DNA from: Microbacterium testaceum
GTDB taxonomy: Bacteria > Actinomycetota > Actinomycetes > Actinomycetales > Microbacteriaceae
Direction: 5' to 3'
Length of the DNA stretch: 64,000 nucleotides
NCBI RefSeq assembly: GCF_020781835.1
Contig: NZ_JAJGNJ010000001.1
Location: 62,001-126,000 of the forward strand
The translations under genes were made by a program, and so were the position numbers. Below are positions 17,691 to 26,003 of the stretch, one piece after another. The notes under the pieces were generated by a model, which was not told where the DNA came from, did no database searches, and worked only from the letters and a program-made list of their open reading frames with translations. Position 1 is the first letter of the stretch. Every line of letters starts with the position of its first letter.

Positions 17691-19045
17691 CGGGCGCGGA
17701 TGGCGGGGCGGTGATCGGGGTCGACCGCGCGGGTGGTCGCGACGGTCCAGTCCACCGGTCCGCCGGCGAGCACCCCCGCCGCCTGGCGCGCGGCGCCGAG
17801 CGCGACGTACTCGCCCGCGGCCGGAACGACGATCTCGGCGTCGAACACCTGCGCCGCGATGCGCGCGACGGCCTCGTTCGCGGCAGCGCCGCCGATGAGC
17901 AGCACGCGGCGCACCTCGACGCCCTGGGCCTGGATGGCCTCGAGCCCCACGGCCAGGCCGCTCAGCATGCCCTCGATCGCCGCTCGGGCGAGGGTCGGAC
18001 GGGTCGTGGATGCCAGGGTCAGGCCCGTCAGCGACGCCTGCGCGTGCGGCAGATTCGGGGTGCGCTCTCCCTCGAACCAGGGCACGAGCACGACGCCGTC
18101 GGCGCCCGGCTCGGCCTGGAGCGCGAGGGCACCGAGCTCGTCGTGCGAGACGCCGAGGAGCCCCGCGAACGCGTCGAGGACGCGGGCGGCATTGAGCGTC
18201 GCCACGAGCGGCAGGAAACGGCCGGTGGCGTCCGCGAATCCGGCGACCGCGCCCGAGGTGTCGCGCACGACGTGATCGGTGACGGCGAAGACGGTGCCCG
18301 ACGTTCCGAGCGAGACGACGACGTCGCCGACCCCTGCGCCGAGCCCCAGCGCGGCCCCGGCGTTGTCCCCGGCTCCCGGGCCGACGAGCGCCCCGCCGGG
18401 AAGCGTCCCAACGCTCTCCCACGGCCCGAGAACCCGCGGGAGAATCGCGTCGTGCCCGAGCGCGCGCACCAGCAGCTCGCGGTCGTAGCCGTCGGCGCCC
18501 CAGTACGCGGTACCCGAGGCGTCCGAACGGTCGGTGGTCAGTTCCGAGAGGTCGGCGTTGCCGGGCCCGAATCCGCGCAGCCGCCACGTGAGCCAGTCGT
18601 GCGGCAGCGCGACGGCGGCGACGCGCGCCGCGTTGTCGGGTTCGGCATCCCGCAGCCACCGGAGCTTCGTCGCGGTGAACGAGGCCACGGGCACGACCCC
18701 CGTGCGGTCGGCGTACACGTCGGCACCGACCTCGGCGATGAGATCGCGCGCCGCCTGCGCCGAACGGGTGTCGTTCCACAACAGGGCGTCGCGGATGACG
18801 CGCCCCTCGGCGTCGAGCGCGACCATGCCGTGCTGCTGGCCCGCGATCGAGACGGCCGCGACGTCGTCGAGTCCACCCGCCTGTGCGATGGCATCCTGCA
18901 GAGCGATCCACCACGCCTCGGGGTCGACGGACGTCCCGGCGGGATGTGACGCGCGCCCCTCGCGGATCACCCGCCCCGTCTCGGCGTCGACCACGACGAC
19001 CTTGCACGACTGCGTCGACGAATCGACCCCCATGACGAGCGCCAT
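17654..19045 (-). CDS. xylB: Xylulokinase
   Basis: Phosphorylates D-xylulose to xylulose 5-phosphate. A 463-residue FGGY kinase: [19 protein letters not shown] at the N-terminus, [13 protein letters not shown] with the conserved [29 protein letters not shown] and [19 protein letters not shown] at 19051 is in frame but overlaps the ribosome site; the AAGGAG is 5 bases before ATG 19045, which is therefore chosen. It lies 168 bases downstream of xylA on the same strand, with palindrome A2 and a terminator hairpin between them, so it may have its own promoter. Confidence 0.94.
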   Translation of the reverse strand: MALVMGVDSSTQSCKVVVVDAETGRVIREGRASHPAGTSVDPEAWWIALQDAIAQAGGLDDVAAVSIAGQQHGMVALDAEGRVIRDALLWNDTRSAQAARDLIAEVGADVYADRTGVVPVASFTATKLRWLRDAEPDNAARVAAVALPHDWLTWRLRGFGPGNADLSELTTDRSDASGTAYWGADGYDRELLVRALGHDAILPRVLGPWESVGTLPGGALVGPGAGDNAGAALGLGAGVGDVVVSLGTSGTVFAVTDHVVRDTSGAVAGFADATGRFLPLVATLNAARVLDAFAGLLGVSHDELGALALQAEPGADGVVLVPWFEGERTPNLPHAQASLTGLTLASTTRPTLARAAIEGMLSGLAVGLEAIQAQGVEVRRVLLIGGAAANEAVARIAAQVFDAEIVVPAAGEYVALGAARQAAGVLAGGPVDWTVATTRAVDPDHRPAIRARYDEVAALRARE

Positions 19046-19090
19046 GCTCACTCCTTCTGTTCGTGCCGCAGCGGTGCGGCATCCCGTTCA

Positions 19091-19142
19091 GTGTCCAAGA
19101 CACGCCGTCTCACGCGAGGGCAATGCGGCGTGTCTTGGACAC
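19091..19142. repeat. Palindromic element family A, copy A2
   Basis: A 52-bp inverted repeat: arms GTGTCCAAGACACGCCG (19091-19107) and CGGCGTGTCTTGGACAC (19126-19142) around an 18-bp loop. It sits between xylA and xylB. Four tandem AAAGAGG heptamers (19150-19177) directly follow on the plus strand, that is, a CCTCTTT tract precedes it on the minus strand. Same family as 2279, 41402 and 47632. Confidence 0.95.
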
Positions 19143-19149
19143 TCGACGG

Positions 19150-19177
19150 AAAGAGGAAAGAGGAAAGAGGAAAGAGG
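19150..19177. repeat. Four AAAGAGG heptamers in tandem
   Basis: Four exact, uninterrupted copies of AAAGAGG between palindrome A2 and the xylA terminator hairpin. Their purine bias stands out in this GC-rich DNA. Copy number is likely variable by slippage; effect on xylB expression unknown. Confidence 0.95.
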
Positions 19178-19207
19178 GGCCCGGATGCCGTGGCATCCAG
19201 GCCCCTC
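19174..19207 (-). terminator. Terminator hairpin after xylA
   Basis: On the minus strand, just past the xylA stop, GAGGGGC pairs with GCCCCTC (19174-19180 with 19201-19207) and GGATGCC pairs with GGCATCC inside it (19183-19189 with 19192-19198), leaving a tiny loop. The stem is strong and followed by a pyrimidine-rich CCTCTTTCC tract, so it should end or attenuate the xylA transcript before xylB. Confidence 0.7.
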
Positions 19208-19213
19208 TCGGAA

Positions 19214-20401
19214 TCAGCGTGCGCCGAGCAGGTGCTCGGTGGCGAGCTGCTGCAGACGGACGAAGCCGAAGCCCTTGCCGCCGAGGTACGCGTCGGTGTC
19301 GAAGTCCTCGTAGGCCGAGCGGTCGGCGAGGAGGTCGTCGTACGACTCGCCCTCGTCCAGCGTCGGCTGCGCGAGCTCGAGCACCTTGGCGGCCTCGAGC
19401 GCCTCCTGCACCTCGGGGTCGGCGCGGAAGGCCGCGGCACGCTCCTTGAGCAGCAGGTAGGTGTTCATGTTCGCCGAGACCGAGTCCCACACGCCGGACT
19501 CGTCCTCGGTGCGCGAGGGCTTGTAGTCGAAGTGGCGAGGGCCGTCGTACGCGGGCACGCCACCGGGGCCGCCGTTCTCGAGCAGGTCGACGAGCGCGAA
19601 CGCGTTGTGCAGGTCGCCGTGGCCGAACACGAGGTCCTGGTCGTACTTGATGCCGCGCTGACCGTTGAGGTCGATGTGGAAGAGCTTGCCGTGGTACAGC
19701 GCCTGCGCGATACCGGCGGCGAAGTTGAGCCCCGCCATCTGCTCGTGCCCGACCTCGGGGTTCAGGCCCACGAGCTCGGGGCGCTCGAGCGAGTCGATGA
19801 ACGCGATCGCGTGGCCGAGCGTGGGCAGCAGGATGTCGCCGCGCGGCTCGTTCGGCTTCGGCTCGATGGCGAAGCGGATGTCGTAGCCCTTGTCGGTGAC
19901 GTAGTCGCCGAGAAGGTTCACGGCCTCGCGGTAGCGCTCGAGCGCCTGGCGGATGTCCTTGGCGGAGTCGTACTCGGCGCCCTCGCGGCCGCCCCACATG
20001 ACGAACGTCTTCGCACCGAGCTCGGCGGCGAGGTCGAGGTTGCGCAGGACCTTCCGCAGCGCGAAGCGACGCACCTGGCGGTCGTTGGAGGTGAAGCCGC
20101 CGTCCTTGAAGACGGGGGCCGAGAAGAGGTTGGTCGTGACCATCGGCGTGATGATGCCCGTGGCATCCATCGCGCCCTTCAGACGGTCGATCTGGGTCTG
20201 CCGCTCGGCGTCGGTCGAGCCGAAGGCGAACAGGTCGTCGTCGTGGAAGGTCAGACCGTAGGCGCCGAGTTCGGCGAGCTTCTCGACGACGTGCACGACA
20301 TCGAGCGGCTTGCGGGTGGGCCCGCCGAACGGGTCGGTGCCGTTGTATCCGACGGTCCACAGACCGAAGGAGAACTTGTCGTCACGGGTGGGGGTGGGCA
20401 T
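19214..20401 (-). CDS. xylA: Xylose isomerase
   Basis: Isomerises D-xylose to D-xylulose with two divalent metals. The 395-residue protein has actinobacterial xylose isomerase features: [18 protein letters not shown], the catalytic His region [27 protein letters not shown], metal ligands in [26 protein letters not shown] and [21 protein letters not shown] 20401 has a GGAG site about 6 bases upstream. A TGTTG/CAACA inverted repeat lies about 50 bases before the start. Works with xylB downstream. Confidence 0.97.
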   Translation of the reverse strand: MPTPTRDDKFSFGLWTVGYNGTDPFGGPTRKPLDVVHVVEKLAELGAYGLTFHDDDLFAFGSTDAERQTQIDRLKGAMDATGIITPMVTTNLFSAPVFKDGGFTSNDRQVRRFALRKVLRNLDLAAELGAKTFVMWGGREGAEYDSAKDIRQALERYREAVNLLGDYVTDKGYDIRFAIEPKPNEPRGDILLPTLGHAIAFIDSLERPELVGLNPEVGHEQMAGLNFAAGIAQALYHGKLFHIDLNGQRGIKYDQDLVFGHGDLHNAFALVDLLENGGPGGVPAYDGPRHFDYKPSRTEDESGVWDSVSANMNTYLLLKERAAAFRADPEVQEALEAAKVLELAQPTLDEGESYDDLLADRSAYEDFDTDAYLGGKGFGFVRLQQLATEHLLGAR

Positions 20402-20452
20402 TCCTGCTCCTTCGCATGGATGCGCACGGTCGTTCGCCGACGCACGAGGTTT

Positions 20453-20469
20453 TGTTGGTTCTCACAACA
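20453..20469. promoter_or_regulatory. Candidate operator upstream of xylA
   Basis: TGTTG (20453-20457) and CAACA (20465-20469) form an inverted repeat with a 7-base spacer in the only AT-rich stretch before xylA (TTTTGTTGG to ACATATA). This resembles sites bound by ROK-type XylR regulators. A ROK regulator gene lies at 22204-23361; a link is inference only. Confidence 0.45.
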
Positions 20470-20505
20470 TATACCCCGGATGCCGCCGCGTCCAGCCCCC
20501 GCGGG

Positions 20506-21402
20506 TCAGAGCCCGAGCGCCTCGTCGACGACCGCGAACACCTCGGGGTCCCACGTCAGGGCGCGCTCCCACGGGAGGCCGAAGCCTTCGGCGAAGAAGA
20601 TGCTGTGCACGTGGTCGGGGAACGAGTGCCGCGCCACGTCCGGCAGGACCGTCGCGGGGACCTCGTCGGCGCGCCCGCTCGTCAGCGACACCAGACCGTC
20701 GTGCGGCCACAACTGCACCGGCTCGGTTTCCGCGGCGAAGTACCCCGCACCGATCGCCGTGACCGGGATGCCGTCGAGCACCCCGGCCTGCGCGTCGTTC
20801 CAGCCGCGCAGGAACCGGCGCGACACCTCGGCGGCGGCGCCCTGCGAGTTCGCGTCGGCATAGGGACGAACCTCCGCGAAGATCTGCAGCGTCGCGGGAT
20901 CGCCGTGGGCATCGGCCTCGGAGATCTCCCCGTCGAGGAAGTCGCCCAGCACCGAGCCGTCCCACGGCGTGCCGAGGGTCACGAGGCGCTCGACACGGGG
21001 GCCGTCGCCGCGCAGCTCGCGGATCGCGGCGCGCGAGAACAGCCCGCCCATCGAGTGACCGACCAGAGCGACGCTCGCCACGCCCTCCTCGGCAGCGAGG
21101 TGCCGCAGGAATCCGGCGAGCGCGACTCCGGCGTCGTCGACGTGGCCGACCGCGTTGATCGTCACCTCGGCCGGGAGCACGACCGGCACATCCGAGAAGC
21201 CCTGCCACCCGGCATCCTCGTGCACCTCCCCCGCACCGATACGGGCCGGAGCCGTGAAGACCCGGATGCCGCGATCGAGGAAGTGGGAGCGCAGGGCGGT
21301 CATCGTGTTGCCCGCCGCGAGCCCCGTCGCCGCGGCGCGCTCGGGATCGGTGTAGGGCGTGACGGCGGCTCCGCCGGAGACGAGGACGACGGCATCGGTC
21401 AT
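20506..21402 (-). CDS. Alpha/beta hydrolase, esterase or lipase-like
   Basis: A 298-residue soluble hydrolase with the nucleophile elbow GHSMGG in ASVALVGHSMGGLFSR (Ser near residue 116). The start ATDAVVLVSGGAA-like strand and the PERLVTLGTPWDGSVLG-type segment (VERLVTLGTPWDGSVLG here) match lipase-class alpha/beta hydrolases, and a C-terminal DHVHSIFFAEG may supply the catalytic His. There is no signal peptide. Its stop is about 50 bases beyond the xylA control region; upstream lies a repeat run and the glutathione peroxidase gene on the same strand. Substrate unknown. Confidence 0.75.
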   Translation of the reverse strand: MTDAVVLVSGGAAVTPYTDPERAAATGLAAGNTMTALRSHFLDRGIRVFTAPARIGAGEVHEDAGWQGFSDVPVVLPAEVTINAVGHVDDAGVALAGFLRHLAAEEGVASVALVGHSMGGLFSRAAIRELRGDGPRVERLVTLGTPWDGSVLGDFLDGEISEADAHGDPATLQIFAEVRPYADANSQGAAAEVSRRFLRGWNDAQAGVLDGIPVTAIGAGYFAAETEPVQLWPHDGLVSLTSGRADEVPATVLPDVARHSFPDHVHSIFFAEGFGLPWERALTWDPEVFAVVDEALGL

Positions 21403-21437
21403 GGCGCTCAGGATATCCAGCCGCGGCGGCGACTCGC

Positions 21438-21535
21438 CGCGGGAGCGCGTCAGCGCGGGAGCGCGTCAGCGCCGCCGCGGGCGCGTCAGCGCGGGAGCGC
21501 GGGAGCGCCGCCGCGGGAGGGTCAGTGCGGGAGCG
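21438..21535. repeat. Imperfect tandem GCGGGAGCGCGTCAGC run
   Basis: Several imperfect copies of a unit close to GCGGGAGCGCGTCAGC run from the gap downstream of the glutathione peroxidase gene into its last codons; the final copy contains that gene's stop. The run is composed of GCGGGAGCG and CGTCAG blocks with insertions of GCCGCC. No gene fits. Confidence 0.75.
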
Positions 21536-22007
21536 CGTCCTCGATCGCGGCGACGACCTCGGGGGCGTCGGGCTGCGTGCGCGGGCTGAAGCGCACGACG
21601 CGACCGTCGGGCGAGACGACGAACTTCTCGAAGTTCCACGAGATGCGGCCCGTCTTGCCCTCGGCATCCGGGGTCTGCGTGAGCTCCCGGTAGAGCGGGT
21701 GAGCGTGTCGGCCGTTGACCTTGACCTTCTCGGACATGGGGAAGGTCACGCCCCACGTCGCCGAGCAGTATTCGGCGATCTTGTCTTCGTCGCTGAGCTC
21801 CTGCAGGAACTGGTTGCTGGGGAAGCCGATCACGGTGAAGCCCCGGTCGGCGTACTTCTTGTGCAGCGCCTCGAGCGCTTCGTACTGGGGCGCGAGCCCG
21901 CAGCGGGAGGCGACGTTGACCACGAGCGCCGCTCTGCCCTCGGTGAGGGCGCCGAAGGTGGTCTGCTCGCCGCGAATGGTGGTGACCGGGATGCCGGAGA
22001 GGTCCAT
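21522..22007 (-). CDS. Glutathione peroxidase family thiol peroxidase
   Basis: A 161-residue peroxidase reducing hydroperoxides, in bacteria like this probably using thioredoxin or mycothiol rather than glutathione. Catalytic Cys36 is in NVASRCGLAPQYEAL (Cys, not Sec), the active-site Gln in GFPSNQF, and Trp in SWNFEKFVVSPDG; these are the conserved family residues. ATG 22007 gives the normal family length. The gene starts close to palindrome D4, which separates it from the divergent ROK regulator. Confidence 0.92.
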   Translation of the reverse strand: MDLSGIPVTTIRGEQTTFGALTEGRAALVVNVASRCGLAPQYEALEALHKKYADRGFTVIGFPSNQFLQELSDEDKIAEYCSATWGVTFPMSEKVKVNGRHAHPLYRELTQTPDAEGKTGRISWNFEKFVVSPDGRVVRFSPRTQPDAPEVVAAIEDALPH

Positions 22008-22051
22008 GTTCTGATCTTCGCACCGGGTGCTCATGCGTGGCGTGGATCGCC

Positions 22052-22116
22052 CATAAACGCGATTCGCGCGCAGAAACGCGGTGTCGTCGCGTTTCTGCGC
22101 GCGCATGGCGTTTATG
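22052..22116. repeat. Palindromic element family D, copy D4
   Basis: A 65-bp nested palindrome: outer arms CATAAACGC (22052-22060) and GCGTTTATG (22108-22116), inner 16-bp arms CGCGCGCAGAAACGCG and CGCGTTTCTGCGCGCG around a 7-base loop, with short unpaired steps GATT and CATG. It lies between the divergent glutathione peroxidase and ROK genes. Three relatives lie in the opposite orientation at 36777, 36915 and 37053. In some frames it reads open, but no gene start is supported. Confidence 0.9.
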
Positions 22117-22203
22117 CCTGCGGCGCGGGCGGCGGCCACCGCTCGGGAACGGCGCGGCCCGCGAGGCACAACACCCACCCCGCCGCCGTGGCACAGTGGT
22201 CGG

Positions 22204-23361
22204 GTGGTCACGGCGAGCAGGGGCGACGGCATGCGTCGCGCGAACCTCGCGCTCGTGCTGCGCACCGTGCACCGCGAGGGTCCGCGCTCGCGCGCCGCTC
22301 TCACCGAGGCGACGGGTCTGAACCGCTCGACGATCGCCGACCTGGTGGGCGAGCTCGTCGGCGACGGACTCGTCGTCGAGCGTGCCCCCGACCCGGTCGG
22401 ACGGGTCGGTCGCCCCTCACCGACGGTGGCCCCCGATCCGCGCGTCGTGGCGATCGGCGTCAACCCCGAGGTGGACGCGCTGGACATCGGCGCCTTCGCC
22501 CTGGACGGCACGCCGATGGCGCGCGAGCGCCTCCCTCAGACGCGACTGCTGACACCGGAGCGCACCGCCGAGCTGGTCGGCGAGCGCCTCACCGCCTGGG
22601 CCCGGGGGCCCCTGCGCGGCTGCCGCACGGTCGGCGTGGGCGTGGCCGTGCCCGGACCGGTACGCGCCGCCGACGGCCTCGTCCGCACCGCGCCGCACCT
22701 GGACTGGACGGATGCCGCGATCGGCGACCTCGTGTCCGATGCCACGGGGCTGCCCGCCCGGGTGGGCAACGATGCCGCGCTCGGCGCGCTGGCCGAGTAC
22801 CTCTTCGGGGCCGCGAGGGGCGCGCACGACGTCGTCTACCTCAACGGCGGTGCCAGCGGCATCGGTGGTGCCGTCATCGTCGGCGGAGTGCCGCTGGGCG
22901 GGGCCGGCGGCTACGCCGGGGAGTTCGGGCAGAACCGGCCGGGCATCGTCGACGCCGCCGATCGCCGCGCCGCCGACGGAGTGCTCGAGGACGAGGTCAG
23001 TCGCGCGCGGCTCCTCGCCGCTCTGCGGTTGGAGGCGGCCGACGACGCCGCTCTCGCCGATGCGCTGTCCTCCGCCACCGCCCCCGGGGTACGAGCCGAG
23101 ACGGAGCGCCAGCGCCGCATCCTGGCGACGGCGCTCGCGAACGCCGCGAACGTCCTCAACCCGGCGGTGATCGTCCTCGGCGGCTTCCTCGCCGCCCTCG
23201 CGACGCTCGACCTCGACGGCCTCGACGCCGCCGTGCGCGCCCAGACCATGCCCGCGTGCGCCGAAGACCTCCGCCTGCGCGTGGCGGAGCTCGGCGAGAA
23301 CCGGCTGCTGGTCGGGGCCGCCGAGGCCGTGTTCGAGGCGGAACTGTTCCCCGCGCCCTGA
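22204..23361 (+). CDS. ROK-family transcriptional regulator
   Basis: A 385-residue regulator of the NagC/XylR type. A winged helix-turn-helix (MRRANLALVLRTVHREGPRS, TEATGLNRSTIADLVGELV) is followed by a sugar-kinase-like ROK domain: VGVGVAVPGPVRAADG, VGNDAALGALAEYLFGAARG and GGAVIVGGVPLGGAGGYAGE. The CxCGxxGC zinc motif typical of ROK proteins is not seen. GTG 22204 gives the usual short N-terminal tail; ATG 22231 is possible, and the longer open frame upstream runs through palindrome D4 and is not used here. It is followed 59 bases later by the alditol oxidase gene, its probable target. Confidence 0.85.
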   Translation: MVTASRGDGMRRANLALVLRTVHREGPRSRAALTEATGLNRSTIADLVGELVGDGLVVERAPDPVGRVGRPSPTVAPDPRVVAIGVNPEVDALDIGAFALDGTPMARERLPQTRLLTPERTAELVGERLTAWARGPLRGCRTVGVGVAVPGPVRAADGLVRTAPHLDWTDAAIGDLVSDATGLPARVGNDAALGALAEYLFGAARGAHDVVYLNGGASGIGGAVIVGGVPLGGAGGYAGEFGQNRPGIVDAADRRAADGVLEDEVSRARLLAALRLEAADDAALADALSSATAPGVRAETERQRRILATALANAANVLNPAVIVLGGFLAALATLDLDGLDAAVRAQTMPACAEDLRLRVAELGENRLLVGAAEAVFEAELFPAP

Positions 23362-23420
23362 TCACGGCCCGGTCCCAGGCCGGACCGGGAGAGGATGGAC
23401 CCCGACCCACGGAGGACGCC

Positions 23421-24674
23421 ATGATCCACACTCGCCCCTCCGGCACGAACTGGTCGGGAAACCACCGCTACCGTGCCGCCGAGACCCTGCTGCCCACCGA
23501 CCTCGGCGACCTCGCCGCGTCGGTCTCGCGCACGCCGTCGATCCGCGTTCAGGCGACGCGGCACACCTTCAACGACATCGGCGACACCGACGCCGCACTG
23601 CTCTCGCTCGAGCGCATGCCCACGCGGATCGAGGTCCGGGGCGACCGCGCGCGTGTCGAGGGCCTCGTGACGTTCGCGCAGCTCGCGCCCGTGCTCGAGG
23701 CGGAGGGGCGGGCGCTGCACAACCTCGGCTCCCTCCCGCACATCTCGGTCGCCGGTGCCGCCGCGACCGGAACCCACGGTTCCGGAACCGCCAACGGCAA
23801 CCTCTCCAGCGCCGTGACCGCGGTGGAGATCATGGATGCCGACGGCCACACGCACCGCATCGACGACGCGCACCCGTGGTTCCCGGCGGCGGCCCTGGGT
23901 CTCGGCGCGTTCGGGGTCGTCACGGCCGTGGAGCTGCGCACCGTTGCGAGCTACACCGTCACGGCCGAGGCCTACACCGCCGTCCCGTGGGACGCCGTCA
24001 TCGCCGACCCGCGCCGCCTGTTCGCCAGCGCCCGCAGCGTCAGTGTCTTCACCACGTGGGGCGACCCCGCCCACGACCTGGTCTGGATCAAAGCGACGGA
24101 TGCCGACACCGAGCCGGGCTACGTGATGGACCTCGGCGGACATCCGATCGGCGCAGAGCTGCACCTCGGTCGGATCCGCACCGTGGGCAACACCACCGAA
24201 CGCGGAACGCCCGGCCCCTGGCACACGCGCCTCCCCCACTTCCGCGCCGAGGCGCTCCCCAGCGACGGCGACGAGATCCAGTCCGAGTACTTCGTCCCCC
24301 TGGATGCCGCGTCCGAAGCCCTGGCGGCGGTGCGGTCGCTGGCATCCGTGGTCGATCCGGTGCTGCTGGTGTCGGAGCTGCGCACGGTCGCGGCCGACGA
24401 CCTGTGGCTCAGTCCCGCGTATCGGCGCGACGTGCTCGCGATCCACTTCACCTGGCGCAACGACAACGCGGGCGTCGCGGCGGTCCTCCCCGCCGTGGAG
24501 GCGGCACTCGCCCCGTTCGATCCGCGCCCGCACTGGGGCAAGGCGTTCACGATGCCCGGCGAGCGGATCCGCGCGACCCTGCCGCGCGCCGAGGCGTTCG
24601 TGGCCGCGGCTCGGGAGGCCGACCCGCGCGGGGTGTTCCGCAACGACTTCCTCCGGCGCACGCTCGCGCTGTGA
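23421..24674 (+). CDS. aldO: Alditol (xylitol) oxidase, FAD-dependent
   Basis: Oxidises the terminal carbon of sugar alcohols such as xylitol or sorbitol to the aldose, passing electrons to oxygen as hydrogen peroxide. The 417 residues match the length of Streptomyces AldO. The N-terminal FAD-binding domain has NWSGNHRYRA, a candidate FAD-linking His48 in QATRHTFNDIGDTD, and LPHISVAGAAATGTHGSGTA. The C-terminus includes PHWGKAFTM and VFRNDFLRRTL, also as in AldO. ATG 23421 follows a GGAGG site by 5 bases. The peroxide made could be handled by the nearby peroxidase, and the aldose (xylose) by xylA. Confidence 0.88.
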   Translation: MIHTRPSGTNWSGNHRYRAAETLLPTDLGDLAASVSRTPSIRVQATRHTFNDIGDTDAALLSLERMPTRIEVRGDRARVEGLVTFAQLAPVLEAEGRALHNLGSLPHISVAGAAATGTHGSGTANGNLSSAVTAVEIMDADGHTHRIDDAHPWFPAAALGLGAFGVVTAVELRTVASYTVTAEAYTAVPWDAVIADPRRLFASARSVSVFTTWGDPAHDLVWIKATDADTEPGYVMDLGGHPIGAELHLGRIRTVGNTTERGTPGPWHTRLPHFRAEALPSDGDEIQSEYFVPLDAASEALAAVRSLASVVDPVLLVSELRTVAADDLWLSPAYRRDVLAIHFTWRNDNAGVAAVLPAVEAALAPFDPRPHWGKAFTMPGERIRATLPRAEAFVAAAREADPRGVFRNDFLRRTLAL

Positions 24675-24848
24675 TCCCGTCGAACGGAGCCGATGCCCCC
24701 GCGCGCCGGTATGAGCAAGCGACGCGCACCGGGCGACCGCTCGGGTGAAGGAGCCGGGCCGGAACCGGTGCGAGGCACGGCATGCGGTCGCCGCCCTCTG
24801 TGCGGGGGACCAGAGTGGTCGGCGCCCGTCCCGCACCCGAGAGGCCCC

Positions 24849-25997
24849 ATGACCGCTGCGCCGCCCCCCTCGGTCGGCTGGGTCGCGATCGCCTCCGGCG
24901 CTCTCGACGTCGGCGCGTCCGACCTCTTCGCCGACGGCCTGGACATCCTCGTCCTTCCCGCCGAGCCTGGCGAGCCGTTCTGCCTCACCGGCGCCGGCGC
25001 TCTCCTCTGGCGCCGGCTGGTGACGCACAGCCCGGTATCGCCGGCGGGCGCCGAGGAGCGGGAGATGCTCGAGGCGATGACCGCGCTCGGCATCGCCTCC
25101 GACGATCCGGCGCACCCCGCCCGCATCACGCGGCTGGATCCGCCGGTGCTGTCGTCACCGTTCCACGAACTCGCCTACGCCCTCACCGCCCGGGTCGCCG
25201 CAGCCCGCGGCATCCCCTGCGTGTTCGTCAAGGGACCGGCACTGCACCACCAGGGGCTGCGCGAGCGCGAACACTCCGGCGACGTCGACGTGTGGTGCCC
25301 GCCCGCCCGGTGGGATGCGCTCGCGGACGCCCTCGCCGCGTGGGGCTGGAGCCGGGAGCCCGACCCGTGGCGTGGCACCTCTGTGCACCACACCGCCACG
25401 ATGACGCCGGGCGGCTGGGGATGCGAGATCGACGTGCACCGCCGCATCCCGGGTCTCGCCCTCGATGACGCAGAGGCCTTCGACGCCGTCGCGCGTCGCT
25501 CCGAGACGGTCGTGTACGCCGGCGTCGAATTGTCGATCCCCCGCGCCGACGTGCACGCGGTGCTGGCTGCCGTCCACGCCGTGCGCCCCGAGATCGGGGC
25601 GGGGCCGCGCTCGGCCGTGGCATCGGCGACCGCCGTCGCGCTCCTCGCCGCAGCGGTCGGCAGCGGCGAGCGCGCGTGCGAGCTGGGAGCTGTGCCGGTG
25701 CTCGCGACCGAGCTCGCGGGTCTGCTGCCCGCCGACACGATCGCCCGCCATCGTGACGGCCTCCCCCGCGACTGGGCATGGCGCGCCGCACCCGACCGCG
25801 TCCGCGCGTACTGGCGAGCCCTGCAGGGCGAGGATCTCCCGAAGCGCATTCGCGTGCTGTGGCGGTTCGTGTGGCCGCCGGATGACATCGCCCTCGCCTC
25901 CGCGCGGCACGCGGGCGAGACCGGGCTCTCCCCCGCTCTCGCGCGCTGGCGTCGACTCCGACGGGGACTTTGCAGTCTGAGGCCCGCCTCGCGCTGA
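24849..25997 (+). CDS. Nucleotidyltransferase-like protein of glycan locus
   Basis: A 382-residue protein of the putative nucleotidyltransferase family found in polysaccharide loci. The signature is CVFVKGPALHHQGL followed by SGDVDVWCP, whose Asp-x-Asp pair would bind metal, and a WGCEIDVHRRI segment with a further Asp. The first 80 residues look like a PqqD-type small domain (PFCLTGAGALLWRRLV). Substrate unknown. It ends 6 bases from the convergent Wzy-like gene and is read alone, 174 bases after aldO. Family placement moderately sure; function not known. Confidence 0.7.
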   Translation: MTAAPPPSVGWVAIASGALDVGASDLFADGLDILVLPAEPGEPFCLTGAGALLWRRLVTHSPVSPAGAEEREMLEAMTALGIASDDPAHPARITRLDPPVLSSPFHELAYALTARVAAARGIPCVFVKGPALHHQGLREREHSGDVDVWCPPARWDALADALAAWGWSREPDPWRGTSVHHTATMTPGGWGCEIDVHRRIPGLALDDAEAFDAVARRSETVVYAGVELSIPRADVHAVLAAVHAVRPEIGAGPRSAVASATAVALLAAAVGSGERACELGAVPVLATELAGLLPADTIARHRDGLPRDWAWRAAPDRVRAYWRALQGEDLPKRIRVLWRFVWPPDDIALASARHAGETGLSPALARWRRLRRGLCSLRPASR

Positions 25998-26003
25998 GAC
26001 GGG

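Noticed and set aside
19045..19051. GTG at 19051 as xylB start
   Set aside because: It overlaps the AAGGAG ribosome site; ATG 19045 is at the correct distance.
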